Part shown: positions 45,052 to 53,887 of the stretch, in pieces
How the letters are laid out: each line of letters opens with the position of its first letter
How positions within the stretch are numbered: the stretch's first letter is position 1
NCBI GenBank assembly: GCA_964293475.1
Contig: CAXYYJ010000013.1
Span: 30,769-94,768, forward strand
Length of the DNA stretch: 64,000 nt
Source of the DNA: UBA12170 sp964293475
Lineage (GTDB): Bacteria; Bacteroidota; Bacteroidia; Bacteroidales; UBA12170
Reading direction: 5' to 3'
The notes under the pieces: generated by a model
Told to the model about the DNA's origin: nothing
Seen by the model: only the letters and a program-made list of their open reading frames with translations
The model's database searches: none
Translations under genes and position numbers: made by a program

Positions 45052-45690
45052 CTAAGGAATTCGCATGTATTTATGGCTTTGAATGGAAATTCTCCATTGC
45101 GGATGGCTTTTTACATATTCTGTAATGGGAATCATCATTTTATTCACCTGACTCCATTCGGGTTGAAGAAAGAGAAGACAATCTGAGCCCACCAGGCGGG
45201 CATTTTCCTCTGCCCAGGCAAAGTCTGCTTCGGTTTCTATAACCACTTTGAGCTCGTTGGCTCTGGAATAAACCGACTCCACCGGGGGCGATTTTTTCTT
45301 GGGCGAAACACAAATCCAGTTCCAGTTTCCCGAGAAAGGATGTGCTCCACTGGTTTCGATAAAACGGGTAATTTGGTGTTTCTCCAGTTCCTGGCACAGA
45401 TAATCCAGATTGTTCATCAAGGGTTCACCACCGGTTACCACCACAGCTTTTGCTGGTTGTTGGGCAGCATTTTGAACTATGGAATCGGTGAGTGTTGGGG
45501 GATGTAGTTTCCTGTTCCAGCTTTCCTTCACGTCGCACCACCGGCAACCCACATCGCAGCCCCCAATTCTGATGAAATAGGCCGCTAAACCTGTATTAAA
45601 TCCTTCGCCCTGAATGGTATAAAACTCTTCCATGAGCGGGAGCATTTTTCCCTGCTCTAATAAAATATCTTCTTGTTCCTTTGAAATCAT
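45052..45690 (-). CDS. queE: 7-carboxy-7-deazaguanine synthase QueE
   Basis: 212 aa radical-SAM enzyme. It contracts 6-carboxy-tetrahydropterin to 7-carboxy-7-deazaguanine, a queuosine and deazapurine precursor. FYTIQGEGFNTG is the N-terminal signature; the cluster-binding cysteines are in GGCDVGCRWCD (C-x3-C-x2-C), and VVTGGEPLMN and ETSGAHPF follow. Its ATG overlaps the stop of the T9SS protein gene by 4 bp (ATGA), so the enzyme is translated with an unrelated secreted protein. Confidence 0.95.
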   Translation of the reverse strand: MISKEQEDILLEQGKMLPLMEEFYTIQGEGFNTGLAAYFIRIGGCDVGCRWCDVKESWNRKLHPPTLTDSIVQNAAQQPAKAVVVTGGEPLMNNLDYLCQELEKHQITRFIETSGAHPFSGNWNWICVSPKKKSPPVESVYSRANELKVVIETEADFAWAEENARLVGSDCLLFLQPEWSQVNKMMIPITEYVKSHPQWRISIQSHKYMRIP

Positions 45691-46919
45691 TCGCTGATAT
45701 AAACTTTTTGAAATCCTATGTTTGTCCCCTGTTTAATTCTGATGAAATACAGCCCTTTGGTTAAGGGTGTTGTGCTGATTTCAATTTGTACGGTGTTTTG
45801 AAAATCGGGCTTTTCGAATCCAAATTGACTCACTTTCTGCCAGCTTAGGTTGTATAATTCCAGATCGAATGATGGTGATACAAGGCCGTTAATTGCTACA
45901 GACAAGGTTTTGTTTTGAACATCGAAAGTTGGGGTAATAGTGTAAGGCTTAAAAGGTTCGGTGTTCGATTTAGGAGCCGCGATAACTTTTGGCAGGCTTA
46001 GTTCATAAATTCGGGGAGGAAAAAAGGAATCTTCGGAGCTCAAGATAACGGTGCTGTCGTTAATATAGCTAATTCCTTCTGTTTGAGCTCCCTGAATATA
46101 AGGGAAATCGGCGCGGCGCTTGTTTCCGCTAAAGAACTTATCGCTGTCAAAATCCCACATAACCCAAACAAATGGTAAAAAGTTTTCATAGCCAACAAGA
46201 GCCAAAGTCCCCGAAGATTTGTTGTATTCAGCCCCGGTTATGAGTCCGCGGGTATCGAAATCGAAATATACTTCGGTGGTATAGGTACCGGGTTCTTTGG
46301 GTAACCGATAGCATTTAGTAAATTCATCAACCCAGTTTTTGCTGAACAGATAAAGGTATTGGTCGGTGGCAACAATGGCTTCGCAGTCAAAATTATTGTT
46401 TCGGTTTTTCTTTTCAAAACTGGTTTGGTCGGCAAAATTGAAGTAAATCTGACTGGATTCTATTTGTGCATCACCAGAATCAGGTATTACGGATTTTGCA
46501 ATTTTGTGAATTACTAAATCCTGTCGTGTCCCATAATTATTGCCAAAATCGCCCAGATAGATAAATTGGTCATCCTGAGTTATGTCTTCTATATCATTGT
46601 TCACCACATTGGTCAGGCGGATGGTTTGCAGTAATTCCCCCGATTTGATATCGAGTTTATAGATGGCTGGCTCACCGCCAGAGTCGTTATGAGTCCATAC
46701 AGCGTTATCATAAACAATGATTCCGCTGGTTTCGTTCACCACGGAGGGCAACTCGCTCACATATTCTTTGGGTTGCAAAATCACCGGTTCATAAATGCAG
46801 GAGCCATCGTTAATATTGGCTTTCATATTGTAGTTGATGGCGTTTACATCGGTACAGCCCGATTGCGACCAGGAAAGAAAAGTGGTAAAAATAAAGGGGA
46901 CAATAAGAATCCTTTTCAT
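45687..46919 (-). CDS. Secreted protein with T9SS type A sorting domain
   Basis: 410 aa. Signal peptide (1-18), then a Cys-flanked motif of the form GCTDVNAINYNMKA..NDGSC that recurs in Bacteroidota surface proteins, then a region (about 60-320) that looks like a beta-propeller/esterase-like fold (ETSGIIVYDNAVWTHNDSG, TEGISYINDSTVILSSED), and a C-terminal T9SS signal (about 335-410, ending GLYFIRIKQG..GFQKVYISE). It is therefore exported and anchored by the same gliding-linked system as GldD/GldE. The substrate is unknown. Confidence 0.82.
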   Translation of the reverse strand: MKRILIVPFIFTTFLSWSQSGCTDVNAINYNMKANINDGSCIYEPVILQPKEYVSELPSVVNETSGIIVYDNAVWTHNDSGGEPAIYKLDIKSGELLQTIRLTNVVNNDIEDITQDDQFIYLGDFGNNYGTRQDLVIHKIAKSVIPDSGDAQIESSQIYFNFADQTSFEKKNRNNNFDCEAIVATDQYLYLFSKNWVDEFTKCYRLPKEPGTYTTEVYFDFDTRGLITGAEYNKSSGTLALVGYENFLPFVWVMWDFDSDKFFSGNKRRADFPYIQGAQTEGISYINDSTVILSSEDSFFPPRIYELSLPKVIAAPKSNTEPFKPYTITPTFDVQNKTLSVAINGLVSPSFDLELYNLSWQKVSQFGFEKPDFQNTVQIEISTTPLTKGLYFIRIKQGTNIGFQKVYISE

Positions 46920-46959
46920 GTTGGAATAAAATTTGTCTTAAAAGTTAATGATGCGTCAA

Positions 46960-47844
46960 TTAAGGATAAACAGTTTTTTGGGCGGCTTTGAGGGTATTTT
47001 GCAATAAAGCTGCAATAGTCATCAGCCCAACGCCCCCTGGTACAGGAGTAATATGCGATACTTTTTTTCTCACTTCCGCAAAGTCCACATCGCCAGTAAT
47101 CCTATACCCTTTCGGATTTTTTTTATCTTCAATTCTATGGATTCCCACATCGATAACCACTGCACCTGCCTTCACCATATGAGCTTTTACAAACTCTGGT
47201 TGTCCGATGGCAGCTATAAGAATATCAGCCTTTGACGTGATTTCTTCCAGATTTGCCGATTTGCTGTGGCAAATTGTTACTGTTGCATTGCCAGGATTGG
47301 CTTTGCGGCTCAGTAGAATAGAAATGGGTGTGCCCACAATATTGCTTCGGCCCAAAACAACCACATTTTTTCCTTCGGTTTCAATTTTATATTCTTCCAG
47401 CATCATTAAAATGCCTGCAGGTGTGGCTGGAAGATAGGTTTCGGCTCCCAGCACCATTTTTCCAATATTCATAGGGTGAAAACCATCCACATCTTTTGCC
47501 GGACTGATTCGGTTGATAATATTTTCAACATTAATATGAGCGGGGAGAGGCAGTTGAACAATAAAACCATCCACATCGGGGTCATTATTCAGAAAATCAA
47601 TAACTTGCAATAAATCTTTCTCGGTGGTTTTTTCCGAGTATTTATAAACAGACGAAGTAATTCCCACCGAATGGCAGGCTTTTTCTTTGCTTTTAACATA
47701 GAATTCGCTGGCAGGATCGGCACCCACAAGCACAGCCACCAAATGAGGCGCTTTATCTTCGTTATCAATCATTTTAGCCACCTGAGCGGCAATTTTGCTT
47801 TTAATTTTTTCGGAAGTAACTTTTCCGTCGATAAGGATGCTCAT
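46960..47844 (-). CDS. folD: Methylenetetrahydrofolate dehydrogenase / methenyltetrahydrofolate cyclohydrolase FolD
   Basis: 294 aa. Bifunctional one-carbon enzyme. Catalytic FYVKSKEKACHSVGI with the key Tyr-Lys pair, FIVQLPLPAHI, the NADP domain GRSNIVGTPISILL, and the PVPGGVGLMTIAALLQNT C-terminal signature are all intact. It begins 4 bp after the ffh M-domain reading frame; ffh-folD is a conserved Bacteroidota pair. Confidence 0.96.
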   Translation of the reverse strand: MSILIDGKVTSEKIKSKIAAQVAKMIDNEDKAPHLVAVLVGADPASEFYVKSKEKACHSVGITSSVYKYSEKTTEKDLLQVIDFLNNDPDVDGFIVQLPLPAHINVENIINRISPAKDVDGFHPMNIGKMVLGAETYLPATPAGILMMLEEYKIETEGKNVVVLGRSNIVGTPISILLSRKANPGNATVTICHSKSANLEEITSKADILIAAIGQPEFVKAHMVKAGAVVIDVGIHRIEDKKNPKGYRITGDVDFAEVRKKVSHITPVPGGVGLMTIAALLQNTLKAAQKTVYP

Positions 47845-47848
47845 AATT

Positions 47849-48160
47849 TTATCTATTCCTCATGTTATTCATGGCATTCATCATATTTTTTCCTCCGCCG
47901 GTGGTCATCATTTTCATCATTTTGCTGGTTTCGGCAAATTGTTTCAAAAGCTGATTTACTTCTTTCACCTCGGTACCGGCACCCGCTGCAATTCGTTTAC
48001 GGCGGCTTCCGTCTATAATTTTTGGGTCTTCGCGTTCCGCGGGGGTCATACTATAGATTATAGCTTCAATTCCTTTGAAGGCGTTGTCGTCGATATCAAT
48101 ATTTTTCAAGGCCTTTCCCATTCCTGGTATCATGCCCATCAAATCCTTGATATTCCCCAT
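47849..48160 (-). CDS. ffh: Ffh C-terminal M domain (separated from NG domain by a stop codon)
   Basis: 103 codons from ATG 48160. This is the signal-sequence and 4.5S-RNA-binding M domain: MGNIKDLMGMIPGMG (linker and start of the finger region), MTPAERE, IIDGSRRKRIAAGAG (the RNA-binding helix-turn-helix with the conserved Ser-Arg-Arg) and a Met-rich end (SKMMKMMTT). It lies in the same frame as the NG part, four codons (CAA ATA AAG GAA) after its TAA. It could be made by re-initiation at this ATG, by stop readthrough, or not at all. The domain itself looks undamaged. Confidence 0.85.
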   Translation of the reverse strand: MGNIKDLMGMIPGMGKALKNIDIDDNAFKGIEAIIYSMTPAEREDPKIIDGSRRKRIAAGAGTEVKEVNQLLKQFAETSKMMKMMTTGGGKNMMNAMNNMRNR

Positions 48161-48172
48161 TTCCTTTATTTG

Positions 48173-49183
48173 TTATATTTGATTGAGAAAGTCGTTGAAG
48201 TTGAATTGGTTTTTGGCAATTTTCTTCTGAAGTCTTTTGGCTTCTTCCTCGTCAAACTGTTCCTGAGCTTTTTCTACCAGTGAAACAATATCACCCATCC
48301 CCAGAATTCTATCGGCCATACGAGTGGGGTGGAAAACATCCAATGCATCCATCTTTTCGCCAATACCCACAAATTTTATGGGTTTTGTTACAATGGATCT
48401 GATGGTAAGAGCAGCACCACCGCGGGTATCGCCATCGAGTTTTGTCAGGATTACCCCGTCAAAATCGAGTTTATCGTTGAAAGCTTTGGCGGTATTCACA
48501 GCATCCTGGCCGGTCATGGAATCGACCACAAACAAGATTTCGTTTGGTTTGATGGCTTTTTTAATGTTCGATATTTCCTCCATCATTTGCTCATCAATGG
48601 CCAAGCGACCGGCTGTATCGACCAAAACCACGTTGTATTTGCTTTCGTGGGCCATTTTAACAGCATTCCGGGCAATTTCCACAGGGTTTTTGTTGCCTTC
48701 CTCAGTATAGACATCCACTCCAATATCAGCCCCAAGTACTTTTAGCTGCTCAATAGCGGCAGGACGATAAACGTCGCAAGCCACCATTAATGGGGTTTTT
48801 CCTTTTTTGGTTTTCAGGTATTTGGCTAATTTGGCGGTATGGGTAGTTTTACCCGAGCCCTGCAAGCCAGCCATGAGAATAATTGAAGGATTAGAACTGA
48901 TATTGAGCTCGGTAGCCGTTCCACCCATGAGCAATGCAAGCTCATCGTGAACTATTTTTACCATCAATTGTTTGGGCGAAACAGAAGTCAACACGTTTTG
49001 ACCCATGGCTTTATCCTTAATGGTGGCCGTAAAATCTTTGGCGATTTTATAGCTAACGTCGGCTTCGAGCAGGGCTTTGCGAATCTCTTTAATGGTTTCA
49101 GCCACATTGATCTCGGTAATTTTACCTTGACCCTTCAAAACTTTGAACGACCGTTCTAATCTGTCATTTAAACCTTCAAACAT
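48173..49183 (-). CDS. ffh: Ffh N and G domains (SRP GTPase) ending at an in-frame TAA
   Basis: 336 aa. The signal-recognition-particle GTPase: N domain helices (1-85), P loop LQGSGKTTHTAKLA, DTAGRLAIDEQMMEE, TKLDGDTRGGAAL. It targets nascent membrane proteins to FtsY/SecYEG. The frame stops at TAA 48175-48173 after FNFNDFLNQI, where related proteins continue directly into the M domain. Removing that one codon gives a normal 443-residue Ffh. A TAA from CAA (Gln) is the simplest explanation. The -7 box upstream and coding quality are otherwise normal, so the gene is either mis-sequenced at one base or truly split. Confidence 0.9.
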   Translation of the reverse strand: MFEGLNDRLERSFKVLKGQGKITEINVAETIKEIRKALLEADVSYKIAKDFTATIKDKAMGQNVLTSVSPKQLMVKIVHDELALLMGGTATELNISSNPSIILMAGLQGSGKTTHTAKLAKYLKTKKGKTPLMVACDVYRPAAIEQLKVLGADIGVDVYTEEGNKNPVEIARNAVKMAHESKYNVVLVDTAGRLAIDEQMMEEISNIKKAIKPNEILFVVDSMTGQDAVNTAKAFNDKLDFDGVILTKLDGDTRGGAALTIRSIVTKPIKFVGIGEKMDALDVFHPTRMADRILGMGDIVSLVEKAQEQFDEEEAKRLQKKIAKNQFNFNDFLNQI

Positions 49184-49583
49184 ATATTTATGGAATTTTT
49201 AGGGCTGCAAAATTAGCAATTTTCTGTTAGCAATTTATTTAGAACTAAAATGGGAAATGAGCTGAAAGGCAGTTTTGTTATTTCAGGTCAGTAATAATTT
49301 GTTTTGATTAACAAAGTGCTAAAAATCAATTATATATTGACTTTCGTTATTTCTTTCCTGATACCTTGATAAACCAATCTTTCATCAATCTGCTTTACTT
49401 CATCCAAAAGGTCTCCTGCGGTTTTTACCTAAATCATCGAATATTTTATACTTCAAATCTCTTCGGACACAAATATTTGTAATTTCGTTGCTTAATTGTT
49501 TATCCTTAAACGATTAACCTTATGAAATTCCCCCAAAGGGTATTTTGAACAGCAAAAAAGATTAAAAACTAAATAGCAAAATC
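49184..49583. other. Intergenic region with a possible decayed reading frame
   Basis: 400 bp between the divergent ffh and the BACON-repeat gene. It holds the ffh -7 box (49208-49215). On the minus strand, about 49320-49520 reads as two short frames that would join after one frameshift (VRRDLKYKIFDDLGK and AGDLLDEVKQIDERLVYQG), without a start codon. No convincing promoter for the gene at 49584 was found. Confidence 0.35.
49208..49215 (-). promoter_or_regulatory. Predicted -7 promoter element of ffh
   Basis: TAATTTTG on the minus strand, 24 nt before ATG 49183. Confidence 0.4.
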
Positions 49584-52500
49584 ATGAAATTTAAAGCTTT
49601 AACCACAATGCTCATTTTTATTGTGATGCATTTTGTGTCGTTTTCTCAGGATGAATCACCTGTTTTAACTCCAAAAATGATAGGTCAGGGAACTTATCAC
49701 GGTCAGGTTGGTCCCTTGAGAGATATTCCTCCCATGACTGAAAGCGAAATGCAGGAGTTGGATAAAAAAGAAGCGCTAAAACGAAGAAACCTGAAGCTGC
49801 GATACAGGGCTTATCCGAATGCGGAAAATGCATTGCCAAAAGGCGACGATGAAGCATGGCAGAAAAGCATGGGGGGATTAAAAAGCGTCGATGCCATCAT
49901 AGAACACTGGGCTGGCCAGACTTCCACATCCAATCCGCCGGACGATAATGGTACTGCAGGCCCCAATCATTACATGCAAACCATCAATGTAAAATACACC
50001 ATTTACAACAAACAAGGTACTTTGTTGGCTGGTCCTACCAATCTGAATACTCTTTTTTCAGGAGTTCCGGGAGCGAATAATAATGATGGTGACCCCATAG
50101 TATTATACGATGAACAAGCCGGACGATGGCTGGTGGCTGAGTTTTCCGGAGTGTCCAGCAGTCCCGATTATATGCTGATTGCTGTTTCAGCAACCGACGA
50201 CCCAACGGGAGTTTGGAACCGCTGGTCGTTTGTAATGAATGGATTTCCGGATTATATGAAATTTGGAATTTGGCAAGATGGTTATTATATGGGAACAAAC
50301 ACCACTTCGGGCGATGATATCTACATTTTTGAAAGAGACGAAATGATGAACTCCGGAACTTCGCCCCAAATGGTGCAATTCAACAATCCGAACCGCCCCA
50401 ACAGTGGTTTTCATTGTGTTCTTCCCATTGATAATGATGGCCCCTTTGCACCTGCTGGTACTCCAGGTGGTTTTATCACCATTAACGACGATGCCTGGGG
50501 CGGTGGCGCCGATGCCTTGTGGGTTTTTCAGGCTGATATTGACTGGACAACTCCTTCAAACTCAACATTTCAGAGAACTCAGGTGATTCCGGTTACTTCT
50601 TTCGATAGTAATTTTGGAAGCAGTTGGGAGAATATCCGCCAACCCGGAACCAGCCAAAAGCTTGATGCCATTAATCAGATTTTAATGCACCGGGCTCAGT
50701 ATAGAAATTTTGGAACTTCACAAACACTGGTTTGTAATCATACGGTGGATGTGGACAATACCGATCATGCGGGCGTTCGCTGGTATGAGCTTGCGTGGAA
50801 CGGAAGTGCCTGGCAAATCCGCCAACAGGGAACCTATGCTCCTGATTCCCATAGCCGTTGGATGGCCAGTATTGCCATGAACGGCAATCACGAAATTGGA
50901 CTTGCCTATTCCATTTCCAGCTCCACAGTATATCCTGGCATCAGATATACCGGACAATCAGCTTCAGCCAATGCTTCGGCCACTGGAATCATGGATATTG
51001 CAGAAGAAACCATATGGACAGGTGCCGCTTCGCAAACAAGCAGCGAGCGTTGGGGCGATTATGCTAATTTGGCTGTTGACCCTGCCGACAATGCTACTTT
51101 CTGGTTTACCACTCAGTATAACATATCCGGAGGCACCAAAGGTACCCGAATCGCTTCTTTTGCACTGTCGGCTGCCAATCCTGTTGTGAGCGATTTTGTA
51201 GGCAGCCCGCTTGAAGTGGCAGTTGGTGGTTCTGTTGCTTTCACCGATTTGTCAACCTTTAATCCCGACACCTGGGACTGGACTTTTGAGGGGGGAACTC
51301 CCGCAACATCAAGTCAGCAAAATCCAACCATTACTTATAATACTGCTGGTGTTTACGATGTTTCGTTACATGCCACCAATGTTAACGGGGGTAATACAAT
51401 GACAAAAAATAATTATATCACCGTGATGGATAATTATTTAACTCTTTCGGCCAACGCTGCAAACGTAAGTTCATCCTCTGGAAATAAAAGTTTTAATGTC
51501 CAGTCGAATATTAGCTGGACTGTTAGTGAGACTTGTAGCTGGCTCACCCTGGCACCAGCGTCTGGAACCGGCAATGGCACCATAACTATTAATTATCAGC
51601 AAAATACAGATGTTGCCGAAAGACAGTGTGTTATTACTGTTCAGGGGGGTGCTTTCACCGAAACTTTTACATTAACACAAGCTGGTGCAGCTCCATTTTT
51701 GAATATTAGCCCAAATGCTGCCAATGTGGGATCAACTGCAACATCGGTTTCTTTCAGTATTACAAGCAATTTAGACTGGGCCGTAACTGAAAGCTGTCCC
51801 TGGGTAACAGTCGCTCCCGGTTCAGGCTCAGGCAATGGAACAATAACTGTTAATTTTCAGGAGAATACAGATGTTATTGAAAGACAGTGTGTTATTACTG
51901 TTCAGGGGGGTGCCTTTTCCGAAACTTTTACATTAACACAAGTAGGCGCAGCTCCGTTTTTAAATATTAGCCCAAACGCTTCCAATGTGGGTTCACAAGC
52001 CTCATTGGTTTCTTTCAGTATTATAAGCAATATAAACTGGACAGTTACTGAAAGCTGTCCCTGGGTAACAGTGGCCCCCGGTTCAGGCTCAGGAAACGGA
52101 ACCGTAATCGTAAATTTTCAGGAGAATACAGGCTTGACAGAACGCCAATGCCTAATCACCGTTGAGGGAAGTTCGCTTACTCAGATATTTACCCTGACCC
52201 AGGGAGGTACATCCCCCTATTTGAACATCGATCCAACATCCGAAACTGTTGGACCTAATGCTTCAACAACTTCCTTTACTATTTCGAGTAATGTAGATTG
52301 GAGTATTGCAGAATCGTGCTCGTGGGTGAGTGTAAATCCCGCTTCAGGTTCTGGCAATCAAACTATTGTTGTCACCTACATGGCGAATACCTCCTTTGTA
52401 GGGAGAGAGTGTGAGATAATAATTGAAGGAAATTCCATAACCAAAACCTTTGTCTTAGACCAGCAAGGAATATCGCCCTATTTAAATATCGATCCAACTT

Positions 52501-53507
52501 CGGAAACAGTTGGCCCAAATGCCTCAACAACCACCTTTGCCATTTCGAGCAATGTAGATTGGACTATTACAGAATCATGCTCATGGGTGAGTGTAAATCC
52601 AGCTTCTGGTTCTGGCGATCAAACTATTGTGGTCACTTACATGGCAAATACCTCCATCGTGGAGAGAGTTTGTGAGATAACAGTTGAAGGAAATTCCATA
52701 ACCAAAACCTTTACCTTAACCCAACAAGGCTCAGAACCATATTTAGATGTGAACCCAGCTGCTGAACTTGTAGGACCTGAAGCATCTTCCACCACATTCA
52801 ATATAATAAGCAATGTAAGCTGGACGCTTAGCGAAACCTGTTCCTGGGTTACCGTGAGTCCTGGTTCGGGCTCAGGCAATCAGTTAGTTACTGTTACTTT
52901 TAGCGAAAACACAACCATAAACCAAAGGGAATGTGAAATAACAGCCGAAGGAAATAGTTTGGTGGCAACCTTTACTTTAACTCAAGGCGGTGCTTCTGAA
53001 TTTTTAGATTTGGAATTTTATACAAAAGATGTCACTTATCCTGCAGGAAGTTTCAATGTACAAGTGGCCAGCAATACAAGTTGGGTGGTTTCGGAGAGTT
53101 GCGATTGGCTAACTGTAAGTCCCGCCTCGGGAACTGGAATTGTCAATTTAACTGTGAACTATACCCAGAATTTGGATATTGCCCGCAGCTGTCAGATTTC
53201 TGTGGCCAGCTCAGGAATTGAAAAAATTCTCACAGTGAATCAGGATGCATTTCCCATTGGAGTTGCAGAGCTTGATGAATCTAGCATTTCCATATACCCC
53301 AATCCTGCTCAGAAATTTTTCCATGTGGAAACATCTGTCAACATTGATAAAATTGAAGTGATAGATGCTTTGGGAAAAATAGTGTTGGAGCTGGAAAAAC
53401 CAGCGAAGAACCAGAAAATTGATGCCGAAAAATGGGAGAAAGGCTCTTATTTCATCCGATTAACTAAAGGAGACATTGTTATAACTCAAAGTATCCAGGT
53501 TCAATAG
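49584..53507 (+). CDS. Giant T9SS-secreted protein with seven BACON repeats
   Basis: 1307 aa. Signal peptide (1-21); a propeller-like N-terminal domain (about 95-530; DDNGTAGPNHYMQTINVKY, WLVAEFSGVSSSPDYMLIAVS); a PKD-like domain (about 530-615; FTDLSTFNPDTWDWTFEGG); seven BACON-type beta-sandwich repeats (619-1222), six of exactly 87 residues and a diverged seventh; and a C-terminal T9SS sorting domain (about 1230-1307; SISIYPNPAQKFFHVE, GSYFIRLTKGD). Each repeat keeps a Cys in E(S/T)C-x-W and another in (R/S)xC, likely one disulfide per repeat. It is probably a surface adhesin or glycan binder, transcribed alone with a strong terminator. Confidence 0.9.
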   Translation: MKFKALTTMLIFIVMHFVSFSQDESPVLTPKMIGQGTYHGQVGPLRDIPPMTESEMQELDKKEALKRRNLKLRYRAYPNAENALPKGDDEAWQKSMGGLKSVDAIIEHWAGQTSTSNPPDDNGTAGPNHYMQTINVKYTIYNKQGTLLAGPTNLNTLFSGVPGANNNDGDPIVLYDEQAGRWLVAEFSGVSSSPDYMLIAVSATDDPTGVWNRWSFVMNGFPDYMKFGIWQDGYYMGTNTTSGDDIYIFERDEMMNSGTSPQMVQFNNPNRPNSGFHCVLPIDNDGPFAPAGTPGGFITINDDAWGGGADALWVFQADIDWTTPSNSTFQRTQVIPVTSFDSNFGSSWENIRQPGTSQKLDAINQILMHRAQYRNFGTSQTLVCNHTVDVDNTDHAGVRWYELAWNGSAWQIRQQGTYAPDSHSRWMASIAMNGNHEIGLAYSISSSTVYPGIRYTGQSASANASATGIMDIAEETIWTGAASQTSSERWGDYANLAVDPADNATFWFTTQYNISGGTKGTRIASFALSAANPVVSDFVGSPLEVAVGGSVAFTDLSTFNPDTWDWTFEGGTPATSSQQNPTITYNTAGVYDVSLHATNVNGGNTMTKNNYITVMDNYLTLSANAANVSSSSGNKSFNVQSNISWTVSETCSWLTLAPASGTGNGTITINYQQNTDVAERQCVITVQGGAFTETFTLTQAGAAPFLNISPNAANVGSTATSVSFSITSNLDWAVTESCPWVTVAPGSGSGNGTITVNFQENTDVIERQCVITVQGGAFSETFTLTQVGAAPFLNISPNASNVGSQASLVSFSIISNINWTVTESCPWVTVAPGSGSGNGTVIVNFQENTGLTERQCLITVEGSSLTQIFTLTQGGTSPYLNIDPTSETVGPNASTTSFTISSNVDWSIAESCSWVSVNPASGSGNQTIVVTYMANTSFVGRECEIIIEGNSITKTFVLDQQGISPYLNIDPTSETVGPNASTTTFAISSNVDWTITESCSWVSVNPASGSGDQTIVVTYMANTSIVERVCEITVEGNSITKTFTLTQQGSEPYLDVNPAAELVGPEASSTTFNIISNVSWTLSETCSWVTVSPGSGSGNQLVTVTFSENTTINQRECEITAEGNSLVATFTLTQGGASEFLDLEFYTKDVTYPAGSFNVQVASNTSWVVSESCDWLTVSPASGTGIVNLTVNYTQNLDIARSCQISVASSGIEKILTVNQDAFPIGVAELDESSISIYPNPAQKFFHVETSVNIDKIEVIDALGKIVLELEKPAKNQKIDAEKWEKGSYFIRLTKGDIVITQSIQVQ
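51438..53249 (+). repeat. Seven in-frame BACON repeats, 261-bp period
   Basis: Unit starts are 51438, 51699, 51960, 52221, 52482, 52743 and 53004: six intervals of exactly 261 bp. Units 1/2, 2/3 and 4/5 share long near-identical DNA stretches, showing recent duplication or gene conversion; the seventh is shorter and diverged. Confidence 0.92.
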
Positions 53508-53523
53508 TAGATTTTTGTTTTAT

Positions 53524-53570
53524 AAACTGCTTTTTTGCAACATTATTCTTGCAGAAAAGCAGTTTTTTTT
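53524..53570 (+). terminator. Terminator of the BACON-repeat gene
   Basis: AAACTGC... and TTGCAA pair with TTGCA... and GCAGTTT across an AT-rich loop, followed by eight T residues on the plus strand. Confidence 0.8.
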
Positions 53571-53610
53571 TGCCCCGAAATACGAAAATTTCTTTCCCAG
53601 TTTCTGGCAC

Positions 53611-53638
53611 AAAAAAAGGTGCGATAACAAGTCGCACC
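53611..53638 (-). terminator. Terminator for the M23 peptidase gene
   Basis: GGTGCGA (53618-53624) pairs with TCGCACC (53632-53638), then seven T residues on the minus strand. It lies about 250 bp beyond the M23 stop. Confidence 0.75.
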
Positions 53639-53745
53639 TCAAACACAAACCATAATTAACCAAAGAAATACTTGTTCAGTATTTCAGCTGCGAAAGTATA
53701 ATCTATTTACTTCTGGACGTTAAGTAATGATTAAAAGCAGGGTTT

Positions 53746-53781
53746 TATTGATTGAATGATGACTTCTATTGATTGAATGAG
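53746..53781. repeat. Direct repeat TATTGATTGAATGA, two copies
   Basis: Identical 14-bp copies at 53746-53759 and 53768-53781 (22-bp period) in the gap between convergent genes. The function is unknown. Confidence 0.6.
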
Positions 53782-53887
53782 TTTTTTTAAGCATTTTCGA
53801 ATCATTCAAACCAGTTTTATGATGGGTAAAATGGCGCTTGAGCAGGTAAAACAAGGGATTCCAAGGGTGTATTGATACTTTTTTTGG

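Larger units (their letters stand above)
53508..53887. other. Intergenic region between convergent genes with two terminators
   Basis: 380 bp. It contains the plus-strand terminator (53524-53570), a minus-strand terminator (53611-53638), and a 14-bp direct repeat (53746-53759, 53768-53781). Nothing coding is seen. Confidence 0.6.

Noticed and set aside
48161..48172. Frameshift in ffh
   Set aside because: Both parts are in the same frame; the interruption is a single TAA, not a shift.
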